A DNA stretch of 64,000 bases from NCBI GenBank assembly GCA_964437515.1, contig CAYTHB010000005.1:1-64000 (forward strand), read 5' to 3'. Within the stretch, counting starts at the first letter, position 1. Every line of letters starts with the position of its first letter. The notes beneath the pieces were generated by a model. That model was given only the letters and a program-made list of their open reading frames with translations. It did no database searches and was not told where the DNA came from. The stretch is from Sterolibacterium sp964437515. GTDB lineage: Bacteria > Pseudomonadota > Gammaproteobacteria > Burkholderiales > Rhodocyclaceae. The position numbers were made by a program, and so were the translations under genes. This document shows, one piece after another, positions 43,954-54,058 of this stretch.

Positions 43954-44785
43954 GGAAAACCGGGCGACGTCCGCCCGAAACGCGCAGGATGCCCGCCAGA
44001 TCACGGTTTTGTTCGATCTCGGTGTAATCGCCTTCCCGCAAGAGCCGCTCCACAGCTTCGGCCTGATCGTAACCATGCTCCAGCAGCAGCCAGCCTTCCG
44101 CTTGCAGATACGCCGGTGCACCGGCAATGAGATGACGTAGTGCATCCAGGCCATCCGCACCACTCGCCAGCGCACTCATCGGCTCATGGGGTAAATCGCC
44201 CTGAAACAAATGCGGATCGTTTTCGACGATATAGGGCGGATTGCTTACGATGAGGTGATAGTACTCACTCTCAGAATAATGAGCTAATTCATTGAACCAA
44301 TCACTTTCAATGAAGGCGATTTTTGCGCCCAGCCGATGAGCGTTGTCACGAGCGATGCCCAGTGCCTGCGCAGAAACATCCACCGCATGGACGCAGGCAT
44401 CAGGCCGTTCCAGTGCCAGCGTAATGGCGATACAGCCACTGCCGCACCCCAGGTCGAGAATCCGGGGCGCAGAAATGTCCGCTACTTTGCTCAGTGCCGA
44501 TTCGACCAGCAACTCGGTTTCCGGACGCGGAATGAGCGCACCGGGCGCCACCCCGAATTCACGACCATAAAACTCGCGATGCCCGATGAGATAGGCGATG
44601 GGTTCCCCCTGTTCGCGTCGCGTGACCAACGACGTATAACGCGTGATCGTTTCGGTTTCCAATACCTGTTCCGGATGCGCGATGAGGCGACTGGCGGATT
44701 GCCCCGTCACATGCTGGAGCAACAGACGGGCTTCCATCCGGCCGATACGTCGTGCCGCGCCATCCAGAACAAGTCCAATGTTCAT
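43913..44785 (-). CDS. prmC: Release-factor glutamine methyltransferase PrmC (HemK)
   Basis: PrmC, 290 aa, N5-methylates the Gln of the GGQ motif in release factors. It has an N-terminal helical domain, the SAM motif ILDLGCGSGCIAITLA, and the catalytic NPPY in LIVSNPPYIVEND. It is 33 bases downstream of its substrate's gene prfA, the conserved hemA-prfA-prmC order. The end overlaps convergent apaG. Confidence 0.95.
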   Translation of the reverse strand: MNIGLVLDGAARRIGRMEARLLLQHVTGQSASRLIAHPEQVLETETITRYTSLVTRREQGEPIAYLIGHREFYGREFGVAPGALIPRPETELLVESALSKVADISAPRILDLGCGSGCIAITLALERPDACVHAVDVSAQALGIARDNAHRLGAKIAFIESDWFNELAHYSESEYYHLIVSNPPYIVENDPHLFQGDLPHEPMSALASGADGLDALRHLIAGAPAYLQAEGWLLLEHGYDQAEAVERLLREGDYTEIEQNRDLAGILRVSGGRRPVFLNATRAAQRAETR

Positions 44786-44818
44786 GCGGTTTTTTTCGAG
44801 CGTAAGTACATGCTAACT

Positions 44819-45901
44819 TTATTCATTATCCGCCAGTGCGGCGAGTAGTTCGGCTTGATGTTCGGCGGTTAGCCCCTGAATCAGCTCGTCCAGATCACCA
44901 TTCATGATTGCGTCGATTTTGTAGAGCGTGAGGTTGATGCGATGATCGGTGACCCGTCCCTGCGGGAAATTGTAAGTGCGGATGCGTTCGGAACGGTCGC
45001 CACTGCCGATCAGGCTTTTGCGCTCGGAAGCAATTTTGGCGGCTTGCTCGCGCTCCTGTTTGTCTTTGAGACGCGCGGCCAGCACCGCCATGGCCTGCGC
45101 CTTGTTGCGATGCTGCGAGCGATCGTCCTGACATTCGACGACCAGCCCCGTGGGCAGGTGGGTGATGCGCACGGCGGAATCGGTTTTGTTGATGTGCTGC
45201 CCGCCCGCACCGGAGGCGCGAAAGGTGTCGATGCGTAATTCGGTGGGGTTGATGTCGATTTCTTCCAGCGCATCGGCCTCGGGCAACACTGCGACGGTGC
45301 AGGCGGAGGTGTGGATGCGCCCCTGCGTTTCCGTAGCGGGCACGCGCTGCACGCGGTGGCCACCGGATTCGAATTTGAGTTTGGAATAAGCCCCCAGCCC
45401 ATTGATGCGCGCGATGACTTCACGAAAGCCGCCTAGCTCGGATTCATTGGCGGAAATCAGCTCGACTTGCCAACGGTTCCGCTCGGCAAAGCGGGTGTAC
45501 ATGCGGAACAGATCGCCAGCAAACAAGGCCGATTCATCGCCGCCCGTGCCGGCGCGAATTTCCAGAAACAGATTGCGTTGATCGTTCGGGTCAACGGGCA
45601 GCAGGGCTTTTTGCAATGCGTCTTCGACCCGCAGGATTTCTGTGTGGCAACGTGGAATTTCTTCCTCGGCCAGTACTTTCATTTCCGGATCGTCCCGCAT
45701 TTGTTCGGCAGCCTGCAAATCTGCTTCAAGCTGGCGGAATTCGCGGTAAAGCGCGACGACTTCGCCGACTTCGGCGTGTTCGCGCGATAGCTTGCGGTAG
45801 TGGTCGATATCGCGCGTGGCATCTTCTGCACCGAGCAGATGATCGAGTTCGGTCAGGCGTTCAGCGAGATGTTCGAGTTTGTGGCGGATGCTGGGCTTCA
45901 T
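44819..45901 (-). CDS. prfA: Peptide chain release factor 1
   Basis: RF1, 360 aa, reads UAA and UAG stop codons. The catalytic GGQ is in ASGAGGQHINKTDSAVRI; the anticodon-like region contains the PAT motif (RVPATETQGR). The N-terminal helical domain begins MKPSIRHKLEHLAERL. Length matches E. coli RF1. It is downstream of hemA and upstream of prmC, which modifies it. Confidence 0.97.
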   Translation of the reverse strand: MKPSIRHKLEHLAERLTELDHLLGAEDATRDIDHYRKLSREHAEVGEVVALYREFRQLEADLQAAEQMRDDPEMKVLAEEEIPRCHTEILRVEDALQKALLPVDPNDQRNLFLEIRAGTGGDESALFAGDLFRMYTRFAERNRWQVELISANESELGGFREVIARINGLGAYSKLKFESGGHRVQRVPATETQGRIHTSACTVAVLPEADALEEIDINPTELRIDTFRASGAGGQHINKTDSAVRITHLPTGLVVECQDDRSQHRNKAQAMAVLAARLKDKQEREQAAKIASERKSLIGSGDRSERIRTYNFPQGRVTDHRINLTLYKIDAIMNGDLDELIQGLTAEHQAELLAALADNE

Positions 45902-45958
45902 GGTGAACGGACAATGACGCAGACGGCAAAGCAGCCGTCATGTGGAGTGAATCGAAAG

Positions 45959-47221
45959 CTACTCGGTAGGATGTAGGTGATACAGGCGCGCGATGAGGTG
46001 TGTGAGTTGGCTACGCTCGTCGCCTTCGGCTTGGTTCAGGGCATGAGTGGGCGCATGAAGCAGCTTGTTGGTCAGCCCATGCGAGAGTGCTTCCAGCACT
46101 TTTTGTGGATCTTCGCCTCGCGCCAGCAGTTTTTGCGCGTGCTCCAACTCATGACGGCGGTTACGTTCGGCCGCATCGCGCAAGGCACGGATGGTAGGAA
46201 CGGCCTCGCGTGCGTCCATCCAGTGCATGAAATCGAGTACCCGTGCATCAATGATGCCTTCGGCTTCGACCACCGCCGCCTGCCGTGATTCGAGGCCGTC
46301 CTCGACGATTTTGCCCAAGTCATCGAGGGTGTAGAGAAAGACATCGTCCAGATGGCCAATTTCCCGCTCGATATCACGTGGTACAGCCAGATCGACCATC
46401 ACCATCGGTCGATGGCGGCGTGTCTTGAGGGCACGTTCCACCGCGCCCAGACCAATCACGGGCAAGGGGCTGGCCGTGCATGAAACAACGATGTCATATT
46501 CCGCCAGATGACTGGGAACTTCATCGAGCCGCAAGGTATCCGCATTGAACCGCTGCGCCAGTTGTGCCGCACGCTCGGTGGTGCGATTGGCAATGGTGAT
46601 GCGTTTGGGCAGGTAGCCGGTGAAATGAGCGGCGCACAGCTCGATCATTTCACCCGCACCGATAAACAGCACGCGCTGATCGGCGATATTTTCAAAAATG
46701 CGGGCGGAAAGATGGACTGCTGCAGCCGCCATGGAAACGGTATTGGCACCAATCGCCGTGGTGGATCGCACTTCCTTGGCGACAGAGAAAGTATGCTGGA
46801 ACAGTTTGTTCAGCAAGGTGCCGAGCGTGCCGGCTTCTTCGGCACTGCGCGCGGCCTGCTTCATCTGCCCGAGTATCTGCGGCTCGCCTAGTACCATCGA
46901 ATCAAGACCACTGGCGACACGGAACATGTGGCGCACCGTGTCGCGTTGCGGCAGCTTGTACAAGTAAGGTCGCAGCGTGTCCATCGGCAGGGCGTGGTAG
47001 CCTGCCAGCCAGTCGGCAGCAGATTCCGCGCCATTGGCTTGCTCAGCCGCGCAATAGATTTCAGTCCGGTTGCATGTCGACAGGATGGCCGCTTCGCGCA
47101 AGGCACGATCATGCACCAGTTCGCCCAAGGCCTGCGGCAAGCGATCCGGCTGGAACGCAAGCTGCTCGCGCACGTCGAGCGGCGCTGTGTGATGATTGAT
47201 GCCGAGGGCGAACAACTGCAT
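45959..47221 (-). CDS. hemA: Glutamyl-tRNA reductase
   Basis: HemA, 420 aa, reduces glutamyl-tRNA(Glu) with NADPH to glutamate-1-semialdehyde, the first committed step of C5 tetrapyrrole synthesis; hemE lies elsewhere in the window. Nucleophile Cys50 is in STCNRTEIYC. Next come VASGLDSMVLGEPQILGQ, an NADPH domain (VLFIGAGEMIELCAAHF) and the C-terminal dimerisation helices. ATG 47221 begins MQLFALGINHHTAPLDVREQ, the family start. Confidence 0.97.
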   Translation of the reverse strand: MQLFALGINHHTAPLDVREQLAFQPDRLPQALGELVHDRALREAAILSTCNRTEIYCAAEQANGAESAADWLAGYHALPMDTLRPYLYKLPQRDTVRHMFRVASGLDSMVLGEPQILGQMKQAARSAEEAGTLGTLLNKLFQHTFSVAKEVRSTTAIGANTVSMAAAAVHLSARIFENIADQRVLFIGAGEMIELCAAHFTGYLPKRITIANRTTERAAQLAQRFNADTLRLDEVPSHLAEYDIVVSCTASPLPVIGLGAVERALKTRRHRPMVMVDLAVPRDIEREIGHLDDVFLYTLDDLGKIVEDGLESRQAAVVEAEGIIDARVLDFMHWMDAREAVPTIRALRDAAERNRRHELEHAQKLLARGEDPQKVLEALSHGLTNKLLHAPTHALNQAEGDERSQLTHLIARLYHLHPTE

Positions 47222-47369
47222 GGGGCAAGCGAGCCAGGTCGCAGGATTCCTTGAAAAAATCAAGGAAAATTATAGCATTGGCGCACATCGGCGATTTTTT
47301 CCTGTCAGCACCATCGCATCAATGGCACGATCGCAGCCCGCATGAAACCTGCGGACACCGGTTGCCTGA

Positions 47370-48722
47370 TCAGAATAATATTTCGCCACGCAAGGAGTGC
47401 GCACGTGCCTCGGTGATGCGTAATTCGATGATTTGCCCGATGAGACGCTCTGCCTCGCGGGGTGCGGCGAAATTCACGACACGGTTGTTATCGGTACGCG
47501 CAGCCAGTTCCGCATCGTTCTTTTTCGAGCGACCTTCCACCAGAACCCGCTGTACGGTGCCGACCATGCGCTGGCTGATGTCCGCCGCCTGCTGATCAAT
47601 CAGTTGCTGGAGTTGCTGCAAGCGTGCTGATTTGACATCGGTGGGTGTGTCATCCGCAAGTTCCGCCGCTGGTGTGCCGGGGCGGGCACTGTAGAGAAAA
47701 CTATAGCTGCCATCAAACCCGACATCCTCGATCAGTTTGAGGGTCGCCGCAAAATCAGCCTCGGTTTCACCAGGAAAACCGATGATGAAATCCGAGCTCA
47801 GCGAAATATCCGGCCGCACCGCGCGTAGCTTGCGAATGATGCTCTTGTATTCCAGCGCGGTATAGCCGCGCTTCATCGCGGCCAGCACACGGTCGGAGCC
47901 CGACTGCACCGGCAGATGCAACTGTGAAACCAGCTTGGGCACACGCGCATAGGTGTCGATGAGCCGCTGCGTCATTTCACGCGGATGCGACGTGGTGTAG
48001 CGTATGCGTTCGATGCCCGGAATATCGGCGATGGTTTCGATGAGGAAGGCCAGATCAACCGTCTCACCTTCCTCATCGGTCGCCCCTTGATAGGCATTCA
48101 CATTCTGACCCAGCAGGGTCACTTCCCGGACGCCCTGCAAAGTCAGGCTGACCACTTCAGCCAGCACATCCGCCAAGGGCCGCGAGACTTCGTCACCCCG
48201 CGTGTAAGGCACGATGCAGAAGCTGCAAAACTTGGAACAGCCTTCCATGATGGATACAAAGGCCGTGGCACCTTCGACACGCGCAGGCGGCAGATGATCG
48301 AATTTTTCAATTTCCGGAAAGGAAATATCCACCTGTGGCTGACCGCTACTCGCGCGAGCTTCGATCAACTGCGGCAGGCGATGCAGGGTTTGCGGGCCGA
48401 AAACGACATCCACATACGGCGCGCGCCGGATGATGGCATCGCCTTCCTGACTGGCAACGCATCCACCCACGCCAATCACCAGACCCGGATTGCGCTGCTT
48501 GAGATGACGCACACGCCCCAGATCATGAAACACCTTTTCCTGTGCTTTTTCGCGTACCGAGCAAGTATTGAACAAAATGATGTCGGCGTCTTCCGGTGTG
48601 GCGGTGGGCTCCAACGCTTGTCCCTGCGTACCGGCATGTTCAGTGAGTACATCGACCATTTTGGCCGAATCGTATTCATTCATCTGACAACCGAAGGTGC
48701 GGATATAAACTTTCTTGACCAT
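47370..48722 (-). CDS. miaB: tRNA-2-methylthio-N6-dimethylallyladenosine synthase MiaB
   Basis: MiaB, 450 aa, a radical-SAM methylthiotransferase making ms2i6A37 in tRNAs reading UNN codons. It has the N-terminal UPF0004 domain with Cys12 in TFGCQMNEYDS and CSVREKAQEK, the radical SAM cluster motif GCSKFCSFCIVPYTRG, and a C-terminal TRAM domain with LVEGRSKKNDAELAARTDNNRVVNF. Length is typical. Confidence 0.97.
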   Translation of the reverse strand: MVKKVYIRTFGCQMNEYDSAKMVDVLTEHAGTQGQALEPTATPEDADIILFNTCSVREKAQEKVFHDLGRVRHLKQRNPGLVIGVGGCVASQEGDAIIRRAPYVDVVFGPQTLHRLPQLIEARASSGQPQVDISFPEIEKFDHLPPARVEGATAFVSIMEGCSKFCSFCIVPYTRGDEVSRPLADVLAEVVSLTLQGVREVTLLGQNVNAYQGATDEEGETVDLAFLIETIADIPGIERIRYTTSHPREMTQRLIDTYARVPKLVSQLHLPVQSGSDRVLAAMKRGYTALEYKSIIRKLRAVRPDISLSSDFIIGFPGETEADFAATLKLIEDVGFDGSYSFLYSARPGTPAAELADDTPTDVKSARLQQLQQLIDQQAADISQRMVGTVQRVLVEGRSKKNDAELAARTDNNRVVNFAAPREAERLIGQIIELRITEARAHSLRGEILF

Positions 48723-48812
48723 GATATAAAACGTCAGCCTGCTTGCAGAGCAAACCGTGAATTATCCCAGAGATGGCAAGGACGCTGCTACTTTTCAGAG
48801 GCTATTCAGAGA

Positions 48813-49526
48813 CTATCGGGCATCGGCATGCCACGCACGCAGACGTTCCAGCGTGAGATGTTCATTCGCCGCCAGCACGTTACAAGCACCGACAAATTCT
48901 TCATCCGGCGTGTAATCGCTGCGCGTGATGACGGTGGGGATACCGGCTGCACGGCTGGCTGCCAGACCATGTACGGAATCTTCGATCGCCAGACAATCGC
49001 GAGCGGGCAGATTCAACGCTTTCAACGTCCACAAATAGAGATCAGGTGCTGGCTTTTTGGCAGCGACACTCTCACCAGACGCAATGACTTCAAACCAACG
49101 ATCCGCTTCGGGCCCGAGGTTGGCGCGCAGCAGATTGACAACATTTTGTGGTGTCGAACTGGAGGCAATGGCCAGCCGTAATCCTTCCGTCCGCGCATCG
49201 CAAATCAGCGAACCAATATCTGCGCGTAGCGGAATCGCACCGGCGGCCAGAAGACGCTGATAGTTGCGGGTTTTGATTTCATGGATACGATCCAGCAAGG
49301 CATCGAAGTCTGCCCGCTGGAAAGTGGCGGGATCAAATTTTTCTGCATAGTGGCGGATGCGTTCGCGGCCTCCCGTCACGTCGAGCAGTTTCCCGTAGAA
49401 GGCTTCATCCCAATGCCACGACAAACCCAGCTCGACAAACGCCGCGTTGAAGGCGGGACGATGACCATCACGTTCAGTATGTGCAAGCGTTCCATCGACA
49501 TCGAAAATCAGGGCACGCAAGGTCAT
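48813..49526 (-). CDS. HAD-family phosphatase, CbbY-like
   Basis: A 237-aa HAD hydrolase. Motif I FDVDGTLAHTE (nucleophile Asp9, acid Asp11), motif II in AIASSSTPQNV, the Lys in AAKKPAPD, and motif IV in AIEDSVHGLAASRAAG. The cap and overall pattern (LSWHWDEAFYGKLLDVTGGRERI) resemble CbbY/CfxY, a xylulose-1,5-bisphosphate phosphatase. No Calvin-cycle genes are nearby, so the natural substrate is uncertain (phosphoglycolate or other sugar phosphates possible). Confidence 0.85.
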   Translation of the reverse strand: MTLRALIFDVDGTLAHTERDGHRPAFNAAFVELGLSWHWDEAFYGKLLDVTGGRERIRHYAEKFDPATFQRADFDALLDRIHEIKTRNYQRLLAAGAIPLRADIGSLICDARTEGLRLAIASSSTPQNVVNLLRANLGPEADRWFEVIASGESVAAKKPAPDLYLWTLKALNLPARDCLAIEDSVHGLAASRAAGIPTVITRSDYTPDEEFVGACNVLAANEHLTLERLRAWHADAR

Positions 49527-49583
49527 GACTTTGCTCCTTCAGGGAACCGTGGATCGTTGATTATCCCCCAGATGCGGCTTTCG

Positions 49584-51146
49584 TCAATGCGCCCCGCCCG
49601 CTGCATCGGCACTCCCCATTCCTGCCGATTTTTCCGGGCGCGCCAGCCAGATGATGCCGGTCAGTGCCAAAAACAGCACCGCAGAAGCCGCAAATAAATC
49701 AACCGCACTGAGCGTATACGCCTGCTGGTCGATGAGCCGGTTGATCGCCGCCAGGCTTTGATCCTGACTGAACCCCAGCGCGTTGAATGACGACAGGGTG
49801 TGGGTTGTCGGCAGATGAGCTGCATTGATGCGCTCGGCCAGCTCGGCATGATGCAAAGCGGCACGATCTTCCCAAAGCGTGGTGTAGATGGAAGTACCAA
49901 ATGCCCCGGCGGTAATCCGCACAAAGTTGGATAACCCCGCTGCCGCTGGTATGCGTTCCGGCGGTAGCCCTGAAAGAATCAGTGCCATCAGCGGCACGAA
50001 CAGAAAGGCCATCGGGATGCCTTGCACCACCGAAGGCATCAGCAGAGTGATGAGATCGGCTTGTGTATTGAAACCTGCACGCATCCACAGCACGATGGCG
50101 AAGGTGGCAAAGGCAACCATCGATAACAGACGCAAGTCGATGCGATGGATGTTCTTGCCGACAAACGGAGTCACAAGAATGGCGAGAATGCCCACCGGTG
50201 CCATGATGAAGCCTGCCCAGGTCGCCGTGTAGCCCATGTACTGTTGCAACCACAGCGGCAACAACACTACATTGCCGAAGAACACGCCATAGCCGAGCGA
50301 GAGCGAGAGCGTGCCAACCCAGAAATTGCGCCGACGGAACAGGGAAAGATCGACCACCGGATGCGCCTCGGTGGTTTCCCAGATGAGAAACAGCACAAAG
50401 CCGATGGCGGCCGTCAGCGCCAGCGTCACGATGAAGCCCGAGGAAAACCAGTCTAGTTCCTTGCCGTTATCGAGCATGATCTGCAAGCTGCCGACCCAGA
50501 TCACCAGCAGTGCCAGCCCCACGCTATCAATCGGCAGCTTGCGCGTCGGCGATTCACGACGACGGTACAGTGCCCAAGTGGTGGCTGCAGCAAACAGGCC
50601 GACGGGGATATTGATGTAGAAAATCCACGGCCAACTGAAGTTGTCGGTAATCCAGCCGCCCAGCACCGGCCCCATCACGGGTGCGACTAGAGTGGTCATC
50701 GACCAGAACGCCAGTGCTGTCCCGGATTTTTCCTTGGGATAGCTTTGCAGGAGCAAAGCTTGCGACAAGGGGATCATCGGCCCGGCGACCAGCCCTTGCA
50801 GCACGCGGAAGGCGACCAGACTGGAAAAGTTGGGAGCCAGCCCGCACAGCAATGAAGCGATGACGAATAACAAGATGCTCAGGGTAAACAAGCGCACCAT
50901 GCCGAAACGCTGGGTCAGCCAACCGGTGAGCGGCACGGAAATCGCGTTCGACACGGCAAAGCTGGTGATGACCCAGGTGCCCTGACTCGGGCTGACACCG
51001 AAATCTCCGGCGATGGCGGGAATCGAGACGTTGGCGATCGACGAGTCGAGCACGTTCATGAAGGTCGCCAGCGACAGGGCGACCGTGCCCAGCACCAAAG
51101 TGCCGCCCTTGAGTGGCGGTGGATCGAAACTGGCTGCGGGATTCAT
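49584..51146 (-). CDS. DHA2-family drug efflux permease, EmrB-like
   Basis: A 520-aa major-facilitator transporter with about 14 transmembrane helices (DHA2 subfamily). Motif A-like GWLTQRFGMVRLF, the antiporter motif C in a helix with GPVLGGWITDNFSWPW, and the N-terminal VLDSSIANVSIPAIAGDFGVSPSQGTWVITSFAVSNAISVPL are typical of EmrB. It is the last gene of an operon with the EmrA-like and NodT-like genes, forming a tripartite pump from inner membrane to outside. The substrate is not predictable. Confidence 0.92.
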   Translation of the reverse strand: MNPAASFDPPPLKGGTLVLGTVALSLATFMNVLDSSIANVSIPAIAGDFGVSPSQGTWVITSFAVSNAISVPLTGWLTQRFGMVRLFTLSILLFVIASLLCGLAPNFSSLVAFRVLQGLVAGPMIPLSQALLLQSYPKEKSGTALAFWSMTTLVAPVMGPVLGGWITDNFSWPWIFYINIPVGLFAAATTWALYRRRESPTRKLPIDSVGLALLVIWVGSLQIMLDNGKELDWFSSGFIVTLALTAAIGFVLFLIWETTEAHPVVDLSLFRRRNFWVGTLSLSLGYGVFFGNVVLLPLWLQQYMGYTATWAGFIMAPVGILAILVTPFVGKNIHRIDLRLLSMVAFATFAIVLWMRAGFNTQADLITLLMPSVVQGIPMAFLFVPLMALILSGLPPERIPAAAGLSNFVRITAGAFGTSIYTTLWEDRAALHHAELAERINAAHLPTTHTLSSFNALGFSQDQSLAAINRLIDQQAYTLSAVDLFAASAVLFLALTGIIWLARPEKSAGMGSADAAGGAH

Positions 51147-51170
51147 GGCTGTGCGTTGGATGAGCCGGGT

Positions 51171-52394
51171 TTAACGGGCGTGACGCAGATGCACTGCGTG
51201 CCCGAGGTTCTGCGCAACGATGGCATTGACACGCTCGTCAGCCGCCTTACCTAGATCGTCATACACCGTCGTACTGGCAACGGGCGCATCCGGACGTGTA
51301 GCCGCCAGCGTCGAACCCGAGCTGTCATGCGTATCCACCGTCACCTCCATAGACAACCCCACGCGCAAGGGATGTTCGGCAAGTTCCTTCGCATCCAGCG
51401 CGATACGCACCGGCACGCGTTGAACGATCTTGATCCAGTTGCCGGTGGCATTTTGCGCGGGCAAAAGTGAGAACACCGAGCCCGTACCCGCGCCCAGCCC
51501 CACCACCTTGCCGTGATAATCGACACGGCTGCCATACACATCGGCGGTCAGCGTTGCCGACTGGCCGATCCGCAGATCGCGCAGTTGCGCCTCCTTGAAA
51601 TTGGCATCGACCCAGAGTTGATCGAGCGAGACGATCGCCATGATCGGCGTACCGCCAGCGATACGCTGCCCGACCTGCACGCTACGCCGCGCCACCGTTC
51701 CCGAGACAGGCGCGACAATCGCCATACGTTTTTCGTTGAGCCATGCCTCGCGATACTGCGCGGCAGCAGCCAGCACACGGGGATGGGTTTCCACCCGTGT
51801 ACCTTCTGTCTGCGTGGCATTTTTCGTCTGCTGCTCCTGCGCTTCGCTCAAAGCGGCCTGCGCTGCGGCATGGGCAGCGCGCATATTGGCCAGCGTGCTC
51901 TTGAGATGTTGCACTTCTTCAACAGCAACAGCACCACTGGCTTCCAGCCCCGCACGCCGCGCCAGATCGGAATCGAGACGTTTCAATTCGGTTTCGCTAC
52001 GCAGCAAATCGGCCTTGCGCGCCTCAACCAGCGCGGCCAGTCCTTTATCCGCAACAAACAGGGCACGCACTTCGCGCACCGTCTGTGCCAGTTTGGCTTC
52101 GCTCTGGTCGAGTGCCAGTTGCGTATCTTGTGGGTCAAGACGCACGAGGGGCTGCCCTGCCTGCACAGTATCGGTGTCATTAACGTTGATCGCCAGCACC
52201 GTGCCGCCGACTTGCGGGGTCACTTGAACGATATTGCTCTGCACATAAGCGTTATCGGTGAAGATGTTGTAACGCGCAAAGAAAAACCAATATGCACTGT
52301 AGCCGATGGCAATGATCAGACAGAGCAGCACGAAAAGCAGCAACCGTCGCTGGCGCGGATTTTCTTGTGGGGTAGAGGTGGGCGTGGAAGACAT
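51171..52394 (-). CDS. HlyD/EmrA-family membrane fusion protein
   Basis: A 407-aa adaptor with one N-terminal transmembrane helix (about residues 16-38), a biotinyl-lipoyl-like half (DNAYVQSNIVQVTPQVGGTVLAINVND), a long alpha-hairpin (about 85-205) that reaches the outer-membrane channel, and the second lipoyl half (RVETHPRVLAAAAQYREAWLNEKRMAIVAPVSGTVARRSVQ). A beta-barrel domain follows. It couples the downstream EmrB-like permease (24-base gap) with the upstream NodT-like channel. Confidence 0.93.
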   Translation of the reverse strand: MSSTPTSTPQENPRQRRLLLFVLLCLIIAIGYSAYWFFFARYNIFTDNAYVQSNIVQVTPQVGGTVLAINVNDTDTVQAGQPLVRLDPQDTQLALDQSEAKLAQTVREVRALFVADKGLAALVEARKADLLRSETELKRLDSDLARRAGLEASGAVAVEEVQHLKSTLANMRAAHAAAQAALSEAQEQQTKNATQTEGTRVETHPRVLAAAAQYREAWLNEKRMAIVAPVSGTVARRSVQVGQRIAGGTPIMAIVSLDQLWVDANFKEAQLRDLRIGQSATLTADVYGSRVDYHGKVVGLGAGTGSVFSLLPAQNATGNWIKIVQRVPVRIALDAKELAEHPLRVGLSMEVTVDTHDSSGSTLAATRPDAPVASTTVYDDLGKAADERVNAIVAQNLGHAVHLRHAR

Positions 52395-52430
52395 GAAAGT
52401 TCCCGTAAAAAAACAGTCAGCGATGGAAGG

Positions 52431-53921
52431 TCATGGCGTGGGTGACGAGGGTGATGCAGGTGACGTGCTTTCGTAACCGCCCCCCAGCGCGCGGATCAAC
52501 TGGATGCGCCCCATCAAGCCACGCACCTGTAAGTCTGTCATCAGGCGTTGCTGCTGAATGACAGCACTTTCTGCACGCAAGACCGGTAGGCGACCGGTCA
52601 GACCCGATTGATAACGCTGTTGTGCGAGCTCGAAAGTATGTTGCACCCGCGTCAGGGCGAATTGCTGATGTTCGCCTTGTGTCTGCAAGGCCTGCAAGCT
52701 TGCCTGCTGATCCGCTACATCGCGCAAGGCTTGCAGCAAGGTGGCGTTATAGCTGGAAATGGCTGCGTCCGTATCCGCGGTTTGTGCCTGATAGTGTGCA
52801 CGCAAACGCCCGGCATCGAATAGGGGCAAATTCAAGGCCAGCCCCAAACCGGGTTGGCGATTACCTGCATTCAGCCAGTGATCGAGGCTGCCGATGGAGG
52901 AGTACCCCACGAAGGCGCGCAGATTGATATCGGGATAAAACAGGGCACGAGCAGCCTCCAGCCCTTGCAGCGCAGCTTCAACGCGCCAGCGCGCCGCCAC
53001 GATATCCGCCCGACGACCCACGAGCTGTGCAGGGAGTTGTTCCGGCAGAAGGGCGGGAGATGTTTTCAGTGGCAAGGGTAATTGAGGCAGCAGCGTATCC
53101 AGGGCTTGCGGGGCTTGCCCGCTCAAGCTCGCCAGGCTGTGCCGTACAAGCATCATCTGCCCATCGAGTGCTGCCCGATCACGCTGCACTTCGGCAAGCT
53201 GTCCTTGCGCGGCTTCCCATTCACTGCGCGCATCCAGACCGGCCTTGTAGCGATCCGCCAATAATTGCTGCCCGGCTTCGCGCACACCCTGTTCACGTTG
53301 TAGCAAAGCACCTTGCGTCACCAGACGCGCCAGTTCGAAATAGCCTTGTGCAACCTGACTCGCCAGCAATCGTCGTGCCGCCTGTTGCTCGGCCTCAGCC
53401 GCGCGTGCCACGCCCAATGCTGCTCTGAAAGTCGCGCGGTTCTTGCCAAAAAAATCCAGCTCCCAGGCCGCGCCGAAACGACCTTCGTTGATATTTTGCG
53501 TCGTCCCCGCCAATGGAGGAGGGAACTGCCCGTGTTCGCTCAGACGCATCCGCGTCAATTCTGTCGATAAACCCAGTTGCGGCCACAATGTGCTCTCCGC
53601 TCCCTGTGCCATCGCAGCTGCCTGCCTGACCCGTGCAGCCACCCCCTGCAAATCGGGATTGCCTGCCAATGCCTGCTGGATGAGGGCATCCAGTGCAGGA
53701 TCGTCATACGCACGCCACCAATCCTCATGCGGCCAAGCGTTCGTCGACGGGGTCTGTGCAGATGCTGCACCCTGTAACTGGTCGGTCGTCAGCAACTGCC
53801 CCTCGGGATGCAATCCCGCATAGCTCGCGCAACCCGCCAGCAAAAATAGACTGAAGCTGAGGCTGAGATTGAGACTACCCGCGACACAGACACGGCGGAC
53901 TTGAGTGGCGATGCTGACCAT
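52431..53921 (-). CDS. NodT-family outer-membrane efflux lipoprotein
   Basis: A 496-aa TolC-like channel of the NodT/RND-OMF type. The signal ends in lipobox LLAGC, followed by two OEP repeats with long coiled-coil helices. Typical NodT pieces are WWRAYDDPALDALIQQALAGNPDL, PALLPEQLPAQLVGRRADIVAARWRVEAA and LNLPLFDAGRLRAHYQAQTADTDAAI. ATG 53921 is used; the frame is open to 54125 but upstream residues have no homology. It is first in the efflux operon and divergent from aroK. No MarR or TetR regulator gene is adjacent. Confidence 0.9.
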   Translation of the reverse strand: MVSIATQVRRVCVAGSLNLSLSFSLFLLAGCASYAGLHPEGQLLTTDQLQGAASAQTPSTNAWPHEDWWRAYDDPALDALIQQALAGNPDLQGVAARVRQAAAMAQGAESTLWPQLGLSTELTRMRLSEHGQFPPPLAGTTQNINEGRFGAAWELDFFGKNRATFRAALGVARAAEAEQQAARRLLASQVAQGYFELARLVTQGALLQREQGVREAGQQLLADRYKAGLDARSEWEAAQGQLAEVQRDRAALDGQMMLVRHSLASLSGQAPQALDTLLPQLPLPLKTSPALLPEQLPAQLVGRRADIVAARWRVEAALQGLEAARALFYPDINLRAFVGYSSIGSLDHWLNAGNRQPGLGLALNLPLFDAGRLRAHYQAQTADTDAAISSYNATLLQALRDVADQQASLQALQTQGEHQQFALTRVQHTFELAQQRYQSGLTGRLPVLRAESAVIQQQRLMTDLQVRGLMGRIQLIRALGGGYESTSPASPSSPTP

Positions 53922-54058
53922 ATGAATCACTCGCAGTTCAAAAAGAACGAGAGGGAATAAAACGCTCATTTTAATTGATGAAGATGCATTGCAGCAGACA
54001 GGATTGTTGCGTATGTCATGCGGATTGGTGCGGGATTTCTCTGTTTTTGAAGCCAAGC

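Noticed and set aside
47985..49181. Open frame of 398 codons on the plus strand
   Set aside because: Runs antisense across miaB and the HAD gene, both well supported by motifs.
51513..52445. Open frame of 310 codons on the plus strand
   Set aside because: Antisense to the EmrA-like gene.
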